Positions 9,470 to 16,460 of a stretch of 64,000 bases of DNA are shown one piece after another. The number at the start of each line of letters is the position of its first letter. Position 1 is the first letter of the stretch. Under the pieces are notes generated by a model. That model had not been told where the DNA came from. It searched no databases and was given only the letters and a program-made list of their open reading frames with translations. The position numbers and the translations under genes were made by a program. This DNA comes from Paenibacillus sp. FSL H7-0326 (GTDB taxonomy: Bacteria > Bacillota > Bacilli > Paenibacillales > Paenibacillaceae): contig NZ_MPVN01000004.1 in NCBI RefSeq assembly GCF_001955535.1, positions 186,001 through 250,000 of the forward strand, in the 5' to 3' direction.

Positions 9470-10190
9470 ATGTTGAAGATTAACCTGCTTATATGTCATA
9501 ACGATTCACGATATAACGATTTGTTACGTACTTTCCAAACCACAAACTATTGATATCGTAGGCTACGTCACGGATAGTAGCGATCTGCTTTACTACATAC
9601 GTCATTTAAAAGTTGATATTTTATTGTTAGATCTTCATATAACAGGGAGTTGTCACGAAGGTTTAGAGCTAATGGTTGAAGCAAGAAGGATAGCAAAAGG
9701 TATTAAAACAATTGTGTTCTCAAACCTGGAAAGTGAGGAAATGATAATTGACGCAATTGTTTACGGGGGGGCTATAAATTATATCACTAAGGACTTTTAT
9801 AAGGATTTGCCGGAAGCCATAACAAATGCAGCTGCTAACATTTCGAGCATTCACCATTCCGTAGCTGGAAAGATTTTAACAAAAGTACATCAGTTCAGAC
9901 AAAATGATCTCTATGAAAAAATAAGTCCCAATCAAATAGAGATATTAAAATTGTTGTCACAAGGGTGTAAAAGGGCGGATATCGCTACACAACTTCATTA
10001 TAGCGAGCAGACTATCAATAATGAAATATACAAGATAACAAACTTACTTAAAAACAATTTCCCATATGTAGATTGGGGACAGTTAAAAAAACGTCATACA
10101 AAAATTATCATATCACTTGCGAAAAAATTAGGTATTATATCATTTTTCCCCCTAAATGTCATTACTAATTATCTTATTATTTCAGTTTAA
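9470..10190 (+). pseudogene. NarL/LuxR-type response regulator, frameshifted
   Basis: A response regulator split by one frameshift. Reading from ATG 9470 (or an in-frame GTG at 9452) gives MLKINLLICHNDSRYNDLL and stops at about 9550; a different frame continues QTIDIVGYVTDSSD through LLLDLHITG, the receiver phosphorylation region, to a C-terminal LuxR-type helix-turn-helix (ISPNQIEILKLLSQG, then IATQLHYSEQTINNEI) and ends at 10190. The join falls near 9540-9550. The protein would be about 240 residues. No kinase is adjacent. It was probably the regulator of the peptide operon that follows. A single-base sequencing error would give the same picture. Confidence 0.7.
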
Positions 10191-10271
10191 AATATTTGCT
10201 CTATAATTAAAAATGGATAAACTATCCAAAAGGGTGGCCACCTAATACTGTAATTATGGAGGTTGTTTATA

Positions 10272-10592
10272 GTGAAAAGGAAAGTTATTGCAATTGCTTT
10301 ATCATTGGGTATTTTTTCATTAGGAGCATTTACGATTAACGCGTCTTATTCAGCAGGTGGGTCTAAGACAGAGGCGGTTGGTTCGAATGTAAATGAATCC
10401 GGATTAAATGCAGTAGCGGCCGTGCCTGAGGTAGCACTTGCTTCGGCTGTCTCAAAAGCCACCTTTTATGTGACTGAAGCTTATAAGGCAAATAAGGACG
10501 CTCTCAACCAGGTTTTGTTTCTCGGTTCATTATTCGGGACAGAAGTAGTGGATACCAATTTGCAAGAAACGGATGAAATATTCGACAATTAA
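10272..10592 (+). CDS. Small secreted peptide precursor, possible Sdp-like toxin or signal
   Basis: A 106-residue protein with a clear signal peptide (MKRKVIAIALSLGIFSLGAF, then likely cleavage near ASYSA). The exported part has an apolar stretch rich in Ala and Val (about residues 44-62) and a second one (LNQVLFLGSLFG, about 77-88), then an acidic tail. It has no cysteine, unlike the B. subtilis toxin SdpC. I do not recognise the family. The GTG start at 10272 is chosen because GGAGG (10258-10262) sits nine bases upstream; a TTG at 10263 is too close. Position directly before SdpA-like and SdpB-like genes suggests it is the product they process; this is inference. Confidence 0.65.
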   Translation: MKRKVIAIALSLGIFSLGAFTINASYSAGGSKTEAVGSNVNESGLNAVAAVPEVALASAVSKATFYVTEAYKANKDALNQVLFLGSLFGTEVVDTNLQETDEIFDN

Positions 10593-10605
10593 AACAAAGT
10601 AATCT

Positions 10606-10640
10606 GCAAGGTTCCTTACAGGTTTATGTAAGGACCTTGC
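10606..10640 (+). terminator. Hairpin between peptide gene and sdpA-like gene
   Basis: GCAAGGTTCCTTACA (10606-10620) pairs with TGTAAGGACCTTGC (10627-10640) with one bulge, followed by TTGATTTGTTTG. Placed in mid-operon, it probably reduces read-through so that the peptide is made in excess of the processing proteins. Confidence 0.7.
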
Positions 10641-10673
10641 TTGATTTGTTTGCTTAAAATGGAGGAGTGGAAG

Positions 10674-11360
10674 ATGAAATCTCATAATTGGCGAATTTGT
10701 ACATTGAATATTTTGTTGGTTATTTTCTCACTTTACTTCATTGTCCATTTCATTATCATTTCTCTTCATGCGGGACCGGTAAATCCTATATCTGTTGCTT
10801 TGAAGCCGTTAACTGACCGTTATGTAAGTCCGGTATTTTATCAGAACTGGCATTTATTTGCTCCTAATCCGCTAACTATAAATCAGAAGCTGTATGTAAA
10901 GATTAAATATAGAGAACAGCATAGTTCCAAAGAAGTAGAGAGTGAATGGTTGGATGTAACAAGTCCAATGATTGAAGTGAATAACGAAACACTATTCTCC
11001 CCTTATAATCGAATTATTCGAATCAGTATGGGCTATATGAATGGCTTGCAAATTGGCAGCGCAGATGATCTTACTTATAAGATTATTGAAAAAAAGCAAG
11101 AAAAGAATGAAGATATGACAATTATTGATGAAGCACTTTCTAAGGAGCAAGAGGAGGCGGAAACTGCATTATATCGATATGCTACAGCTGCAGCAAAAAA
11201 GTATTATCCAGATAGTGAACTCATTTCTGTACAAATAACGACAAGCAAAACTAAGGCGGTTCCTTACTCACAAAGAAAAGAAGATAATTATGACATGGAG
11301 GAAGTGTTAACAGCGTATGAATGGAAGGAGGTAACAAAAGATGTTGTTAAACTTCCGTAA
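10674..11360 (+). CDS. SdpA-like / DUF5819-type membrane-anchored protein
   Basis: A 228-residue protein with one N-terminal membrane segment (about 8-30) and an extracytoplasmic remainder. The motif FYQNWHLFAPNPL (about residues 54-66) is the hallmark of SdpA/DUF5819 proteins, which in B. subtilis work with SdpB to mature the SDP toxin. A Glu/Lys-rich helical region lies around 130-165. The ATG at 10674 is preferred because GGAGGAG ends seven bases upstream; longer readings lack a ribosome site. The stop overlaps the next gene by 20 bases, so the two are translationally coupled. B. subtilis SdpA is shorter (about 158 residues). Confidence 0.75.
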   Translation: MKSHNWRICTLNILLVIFSLYFIVHFIIISLHAGPVNPISVALKPLTDRYVSPVFYQNWHLFAPNPLTINQKLYVKIKYREQHSSKEVESEWLDVTSPMIEVNNETLFSPYNRIIRISMGYMNGLQIGSADDLTYKIIEKKQEKNEDMTIIDEALSKEQEEAETALYRYATAAAKKYYPDSELISVQITTSKTKAVPYSQRKEDNYDMEEVLTAYEWKEVTKDVVKLP

Positions 11361-12538
11361 TTGGATGACTCAGAGTCACTTTCTGATTGGAGCAGGATTA
11401 CTGAGAGTCTGTTTTGGTATAATCATAATTTATAATTATTTAATCCACTATAGACAACGGGAATTCTTATGGGGAGACGATGGGGAGGTAAATGAAAGCA
11501 AACAAAATTCCCAAATGATATATTAGGTCAAAAAAGAGCGGCGAACTGCTTAAATTATATAAAGAGAGAACGGAGGACTTAAATTCGTCAGTGTAAAGGT
11601 ATTTTTCAGTCGATGCAGAAAAGTTACGGAGAAGAAAGAAGGCCAAGAAAAACGATTTTATAACTCAACTAGAAATGATGGTTCATAATTTTGTCGTTTT
11701 AGCTTGTATAGTGCAATTATGTATCGTTTATTTTTTTTCGGGTTGTTATCAATTAATGGGAGAATTATGGCAAAGCGGGACTGCAATTTACTATATCTCC
11801 CAAGTAGATGAATTCAGCAGGCCTATACTCCAACACCTCACTGAAAATTACTTGATCGTGACTATCATATTTTCTTATCTCAGTATTATAACTAAGTTGG
11901 CATTTCCATTCACTATATTAAACAAAAAAGTTAAGCCATTTATGGTTGCCAGTATGGTTTTTTTCCATGGGGGAATTGGAATCGGAATGGGGTTGCTGAC
12001 ATTTTCAATTGTAATGATTTGCATGGAATGCCTTGTGTTTACCGACAGTGAGTATCAAAAAATGTATCAGAATACCTTGAGGTGGATTAGATATCGACAA
12101 CTTGTAATGAAGCGGGCAACCAGAAAATTTGGCTTTAAATATCTACGAGCGCAGCAAATCATAGTCTTTTATGACGGCTGGTGTCCAATGTGCAGGGGGA
12201 TCGTGAAACGAATTGATGCAATGGATTATTTTAGATTAATACGCTGCGTTAGCTTTCGCATGCCTAACATAATAGACACATATCAACTTGATCCTCAAGA
12301 AGTCGAATTGCGTATGCACAGTATAGGTGTAAATGGCGGTATGCCTCGCAAAGGAATTAGCTCCGTCGTTCATATATCACAGAAGCTCATCCCGCTGTGG
12401 GTTGTACTTCCGTTTATTGCAGTTTCAAAATGGTTGGGTATTGGCGGATATGTTTACGATTATATCGCTAAGAACCGCAAACTTATTCCTGTAAATCATT
12501 GTAATGATAGTTGTGAAATTACACCAACAGTGAAATGA
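11341..12538 (+). pseudogene. SdpB-like HTTM protein with C-terminal DCC (DUF393) domain, disrupted
   Basis: Two remnants of one gene. The 5' part (start 11341, GGAGG upstream) gives LRVCFGIIIIYNYLIHY and FLWGDDG, typical of the first helix of HTTM/SdpB proteins, then runs into unrelated codons and stops at 11526. The 3' part is open from 11597 in another frame (RYFSVDAEKL, then MMVHNFVVLACIVQ, QLMGELWQSGTAIYYI), giving the later membrane helices, then a DCC domain with the DGWCPMCRG motif (12173-12199). The middle helices, roughly 100 residues, are missing, so this is a deletion and not just an indel. A shorter product from ATG 11675 is possible but lacks a good ribosome site. Confidence 0.72.
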
Positions 12539-12573
12539 AATTCCTTCAAAAAGAAAGCAAAGGAGTTATGCGG

Positions 12574-13713
12574 ATGGCAATGATTGCTGCTATCATTTTG
12601 TGCACTATTGCTTTTATGTACGTTGGCATAAGGGTATTGGCCGTTTATGAGAAGAAAAAAGATGACAAAAAAACGGAGTTCGATGTACTTCGGTTTATGT
12701 CGGAAAATCCTAACCAGGCATCGTTGCACTTTATTCAAAATGGAGACACGATTCTTGGCTATCAATCAAATCGGAAAATGCCGTTAGCCAGTGTTCTAAA
12801 AATCATTATAGTAGTTGAATTTGCCAGACAAGTATCAGAGAATGAGCTGGATCCTGATACAAGGATACCATTAGCTGAACTGGACCGTTATTACATTCCA
12901 CGTTCTGATGGGAATGCCCATCCAGAGTGGTTGCAAGACGCAGGGAATCGGAATGCAATTGTTAATAACGGTGTTAGTCTTAAAGAAGTTGCCAACGGAA
13001 TGATGAAGTTCAGCTCAAATGCGAATACGGAATATTTAATGAAAACGATAGGTTTAAAGAAAATCAATCTGCTTTTGAACAAATGGAACTTAAATCAACA
13101 TGGACGCATATTTCCAATATCTTCTGCCGGATTAATCGCTGCAAGCGTTATGGAGGAAACGGGATGTCCTAGTTCAAAGATTGCATCGAAGTTGATGGAG
13201 ATGCCTACAAATGAATATGAAGCCAAAGCCATACAGTTGTTTGAAGATATAAGTATGGATAAAGGAAAATCTCTTATTAAGCGATTAAATCGATCGGAGA
13301 GTTACCGTATAGACGTTATGCGTGTCGAATCGATGAAACAACCTCAGTCTACAACGCAAGAGTATGCCAATATAATGAGATATATTCAACTTGGAAAGTG
13401 TCTAGCCCCTGTTGCTACTGAATTGATAAAAGAGCTGATAGAATTCACTCCCCCTCAAGACTCAAGGTTTTGCAAGGTTGGACAAAAGGGGGGATCCACG
13501 GCCACTATATTAAATAAGGTATTGTATTTGGAGGATAGAAAAGGTGGTAATTACCAGTTGGCTGTTTTTATAAATGATCCTAAAAGAATAAATCATATAT
13601 GGTTATCGCGAAAGCTAGATTTGTTTATATCCAAATTTATGGCTGATGATGAGTTTCAGTCCAAAGCCATCGAGCTTCTGCGAGGAATTGAGGAACAAAA
13701 TGTTGTTAGTTAA
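12574..13713 (+). CDS. Beta-lactamase-fold serine hydrolase, membrane-anchored
   Basis: About 379 residues. An N-terminal membrane anchor (IAAIILCTIAFMYVGI) precedes a class-A beta-lactamase/transpeptidase-like domain. Recognisable motifs are SVLK (Ser nucleophile and Lys, in KMPLASVLKI), SSN in KFSSNANTEY, and KGG in VGQKGGSTAT, matching the SxxK, SxN and KTG boxes. Start: ATG 12574 has AAAGGAG eight bases upstream; the longer reading from 12535 overlaps the previous stop as ATGA but has no ribosome site. In context it probably acts on peptidoglycan or the exported peptide outside the membrane rather than as a drug-resistance enzyme. That is inference. Confidence 0.75.
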   Translation: MAMIAAIILCTIAFMYVGIRVLAVYEKKKDDKKTEFDVLRFMSENPNQASLHFIQNGDTILGYQSNRKMPLASVLKIIIVVEFARQVSENELDPDTRIPLAELDRYYIPRSDGNAHPEWLQDAGNRNAIVNNGVSLKEVANGMMKFSSNANTEYLMKTIGLKKINLLLNKWNLNQHGRIFPISSAGLIAASVMEETGCPSSKIASKLMEMPTNEYEAKAIQLFEDISMDKGKSLIKRLNRSESYRIDVMRVESMKQPQSTTQEYANIMRYIQLGKCLAPVATELIKELIEFTPPQDSRFCKVGQKGGSTATILNKVLYLEDRKGGNYQLAVFINDPKRINHIWLSRKLDLFISKFMADDEFQSKAIELLRGIEEQNVVS

Positions 13714-14635
13714 AGCTTTAGTTGTGCCCTTTGTCCTATGTGGCTTTCTGATATTTTACAGATTTCGGAGCAAGTGGTCGTCTGTAGGATGTACACTATT
13801 TGTTTTCAATGTAACAAGTCTATTTATAATAACAGGTAATTGGACGCATATAAGTCACTATTTACGTATGATGTTGATTGTTTTATTTTTGGTTTCATTA
13901 TTAATAGTGATTAAGAGATTAAAAAAACTACCATGGAAAATAAAAGGTAATTTATTAAGAAGCATAGGAAAGTCGATCCTTTTCGCATTTGTCACAGTAC
14001 AGTCTGTGCTTACGAGTTATCTGTTCATAAGTTTACTTTCGTATGAATTTAAGAATCAAGAATCAATTGATTTAAAATTTCCACTAAAAGGTGGGATCTA
14101 CGCAGTTGTTCATGGAGGTAGTTCTCCAATTTTAAACTATCATGCTGAATATTCTTCACAGCGTCATGCTTTAGATTTTGTTAAACTTAACTCATATGGT
14201 AAATCGCATAACCTGTTTGCAGAATTAAGTGATCTGCAGTCATATCCGATCTTTGATGAAACAGTGTATAGCCCTGTTAACGGAACTGTTGTTCATGTCA
14301 CAAATGGAGTAGAAGACCAGATAAAGAAAACCTTTTCATCAAATGAAACAAATATGGTAGTTATTGAACAAGGTAGATATCAAGTATTACTCCTCCATTT
14401 GAAAAAAGATAGTATTCGCGTGAGTGAAGGAGAAACGGTTTTACAGGGGGATATGTTGGCCAAAGTTGGAAATTCGGGGTATAGTAGTGAACCACATTTA
14501 CATATGCATGTTATTGAGAGAGTAGACGGTGTAGAGACCAGTTACTTTAATGGTCGTTCGGTTCCCTTTACAGTTGGTGGCGAAATCCTGAAACGAAATG
14601 ATTTAATCGCTGATGAACGAGTTATTTTCAGATAA
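13700..14635 (+). CDS. Membrane M23-type metallopeptidase
   Basis: A 311-residue protein. Four or so membrane segments in the first 130 residues are followed by an exported M23 (lysostaphin/LytM) domain. Zinc-site candidates are RHALDF (His and Asp) and the HLHMH motif in SSEPHLHMHV; YSPVNGTVV and VGNSGYSSEPH are typical flanking signatures. Family members cut glycine-containing cell-wall peptides or lytic peptides. ATG 13700 is preferred, with GAGGAAC just upstream and a 14-base overlap with the preceding stop. Long membrane N-terminus plus M23 is unusual. In this operon it may process the peptide or the wall. Confidence 0.8.
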   Translation: MLLVKALVVPFVLCGFLIFYRFRSKWSSVGCTLFVFNVTSLFIITGNWTHISHYLRMMLIVLFLVSLLIVIKRLKKLPWKIKGNLLRSIGKSILFAFVTVQSVLTSYLFISLLSYEFKNQESIDLKFPLKGGIYAVVHGGSSPILNYHAEYSSQRHALDFVKLNSYGKSHNLFAELSDLQSYPIFDETVYSPVNGTVVHVTNGVEDQIKKTFSSNETNMVVIEQGRYQVLLLHLKKDSIRVSEGETVLQGDMLAKVGNSGYSSEPHLHMHVIERVDGVETSYFNGRSVPFTVGGEILKRNDLIADERVIFR

Positions 14636-14651
14636 GCTGATGGAGGCAGAT

Positions 14652-15575
14652 ATGAGAAGAGTAGTTGCATCGGTTGTACTAATTTTTATACTTGTGGGTT
14701 TAATCAGCACGTGGCTAATTAAAGGGTATAATCAATCTGGGGGGGAAGTATGGAAAGAAAACGTAATCGAAGGGAACGCTGAAGGGAAAATTGTGCAAAT
14801 GTTTCTTGAAGGAGAGTTATCCTCTAATGTAGGTGGAGAACATCCAATTATTTCCATGTTAGATCAAGCGAAAAAAGATCCTGAAGTCAAAGGAATTGTA
14901 ATATATGTGAATTCTCCAGGAGGAGACGTTGTCACTTCAGATGTTATTTACAACAAAATATTGGAAGTGAAAGCTACAGGCCGGAGGGTTTTAGTTAGTA
15001 TGGGCTCGATTGCTGCTTCAGGGGGATATTACATATCTGCAGCGGCTGATGAAATATATGCTAATCCAGCTACCATCACGGGTAGTCTCGGTGTTATTGT
15101 GAATATTTACAATTACCAAGGTATAGCCGATAAATTGGGCTTAAAGGAAGAAAATATTAAAAGTGGAGAATATAAAGATTTTGCGAATTCAATGCGGGAA
15201 TTGAAAGATGGGGAAAGAGTCATATATCAAAGTATTATTGATGAAAGTTATAATCGATTCATAGAAGTAATAGCAGAAGGACGGCAAATGGATCTTCAAT
15301 CGGTTAAACAGTTGGCAGACGGCAGAATATATTCAGGTAGACAAGCGAAGGAGCTTGGATTAATAGACAAATTTGGTTCAATTCATAATGCGACTGGGGA
15401 CTTGGTAAAGACACTAGAGTTACGCGAACCAAAAATAGTCCGGTATACTAAGAAAGAACCATTACTAAGCTTAGGGTACTCAGGAGGGACATCCTTGTCT
15501 GTTGAAACAATATTGGAGAGTTTCTTCTCGATGATAAATGAACCAGACCCAAGAGTGCTGTATCGTCTTCATTAA
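14652..15575 (+). CDS. sppA: SppA-type signal peptide peptidase (S49)
   Basis: A 307-residue serine protease with an N-terminal membrane anchor and one S49 domain. The nucleophile Ser lies in GSIAASGGYYIS and the general-base Lys in NIKSGEYKDF; the oxyanion-type motif VNSPGGDV is present. SppA enzymes degrade cleaved signal peptides, and in B. subtilis SppA also contributes to resistance against membrane-active peptides. ATG 14652 follows GGAGG (14642-14646); an upstream reading from 14613 overlaps the M23 gene. A second SppA in a peptide operon is plausibly for self-protection or trimming; that role is inferred. Confidence 0.87.
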   Translation: MRRVVASVVLIFILVGLISTWLIKGYNQSGGEVWKENVIEGNAEGKIVQMFLEGELSSNVGGEHPIISMLDQAKKDPEVKGIVIYVNSPGGDVVTSDVIYNKILEVKATGRRVLVSMGSIAASGGYYISAAADEIYANPATITGSLGVIVNIYNYQGIADKLGLKEENIKSGEYKDFANSMRELKDGERVIYQSIIDESYNRFIEVIAEGRQMDLQSVKQLADGRIYSGRQAKELGLIDKFGSIHNATGDLVKTLELREPKIVRYTKKEPLLSLGYSGGTSLSVETILESFFSMINEPDPRVLYRLH

Positions 15576-15594
15576 ATGAATAAGGAGTTAGAAA

Positions 15595-16014
15595 ATGCAG
15601 ACAACGATAAAGTATGCTGGATTTTGGGTACGCCTTATGGCCTTTACACTGGATTTAGTTGCCCTAGTCGCATTACACTATATTCTATTTGTTGGATTTT
15701 TGGAGAAACATATCTCAGGGTTGTCAAGTGCTTCAATTAGTATGCTGCTTATTATTTCATATTTTATTTTTCCAACCCTTCGTTATGGTCAGACATTGGG
15801 AAAAATGGTTATTGGTATTAAAGTTGTACAAACCGAAACAGGCCTCCAATTATCATGGGAGAATATTGTTATAAGGGAAATAGTTGGAAAATTTTCTTCT
15901 GCTATGCTATTATTTATTGGATATCTTATCGTCTGTGTCGATGCTCAAAAACAAGGACTTCATGACAAGTTCGGCCAATCTTGTGTTATATGGGTAGATA
16001 ATGACGATATATGA
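15595..16014 (+). CDS. RDD-family membrane protein
   Basis: A 139-residue protein with the RDD fold: YAGFWVRLMAFTLDLVAL at the N-terminus (Arg and Asp of the family name), then two more hydrophobic segments and the conserved YGQTLGKMVIGIKVV in the middle, ending in QGLHDKFGQSCVI. The ribosome site is AAGGAG. RDD proteins are membrane proteins of mostly unknown role, some linked to ion transport. It sits 19 bases after the SppA gene and is likely in the same transcript. Confidence 0.85.
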   Translation: MQTTIKYAGFWVRLMAFTLDLVALVALHYILFVGFLEKHISGLSSASISMLLIISYFIFPTLRYGQTLGKMVIGIKVVQTETGLQLSWENIVIREIVGKFSSAMLLFIGYLIVCVDAQKQGLHDKFGQSCVIWVDNDDI

Positions 16015-16023
16015 AGCTAAATT

Positions 16024-16263
16024 ATGCATAAAGCAGGTGGTGGATTGAATCCGGTTTTTTTGTGGGCTATTCGGATCCTTGTACTAGTATTGGGGTTGTT
16101 TTTACCTTTTGTAACCCTAATCTATAAGGTTTCGATGATTGGATTGGTCGTGGCTCTTGAAATTTGGTTTATCCAAAAAAATAAGAGTAATGGTCGGTTG
16201 GATTTAGTTGGGTTTTATATTATAGGAGCTATTATAGGTTATTTGTATATCATGATATTCTAA
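16024..16263 (+). CDS. Small hydrophobic membrane protein, last gene of the island
   Basis: A 79-residue protein with two to three predicted membrane spans (about 10-30, 33-50, 60-78) and a short charged loop QKNKSNGRLD. I do not recognise it. It begins nine bases after the RDD gene; the ribosome site is weak. Small two-to-three-span proteins at the end of bacteriocin-like operons often give immunity, but nothing in the sequence proves that here. Its stop codon lies two bases before the right copy of the 31-bp direct repeat, so the end of the island is precise. Confidence 0.6.
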   Translation: MHKAGGGLNPVFLWAIRILVLVLGLFLPFVTLIYKVSMIGLVVALEIWFIQKNKSNGRLDLVGFYIIGAIIGYLYIMIF

Positions 16264-16264
16264 T

Positions 16265-16295
16265 GCACAAGAAGTGAGACGATCCGTGTAGAAGT
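16265..16295 (+). repeat. Direct repeat, right copy (remnant of lyase 3' end)
   Basis: Matches 9065-9095 at 29 of 31 positions. Followed by a few further bases (GAAGTAATAG) that look like the diverged end of the same coding sequence, but no gene precedes it. It is a fragment of a lyase-like gene end. Confidence 0.85.
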
Positions 16296-16321
16296 GAAGT
16301 AATAGTGAAAATTAAATGAAG

Positions 16322-16363
16322 AAACCATGAGGTGAAGGTGATCTTTATCCTCATGGTTTTTTT
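16322..16363 (+). terminator. Terminator at right edge of island
   Basis: AACCATGAGG (16323-16332) pairs with CCTCATGGTT (16349-16358), followed by seven T. Confidence 0.9.
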
Positions 16364-16460
16364 GTTGGTGCTGAAGCCGTTTAACCGTCATCCACGCAGG
16401 GTACTTATTTAAAAGTTTGGACTTATTTGGACTTAGATGATCAAGAGGAGGAAGGCCAGA

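Larger units (their letters stand above)
9106..16263. other. AT-rich genomic island with Sdp-like peptide locus
   Basis: From about 9.24 kb to 16.26 kb base composition is visibly richer in A and T than either flank, codon choice changes accordingly, and the gene set is different in kind from the sugar and housekeeping genes around it. All genes lie on the plus strand with tight spacing. A 31-bp repeat of the lyase gene's end bounds it. No integrase or transposase is present. It is read here as horizontally acquired DNA. Confidence 0.75.

Noticed and set aside
9065..16295. Phage or ICE attachment site
   Set aside because: The repeat is suggestive but there is no integrase, phage gene or tRNA nearby.
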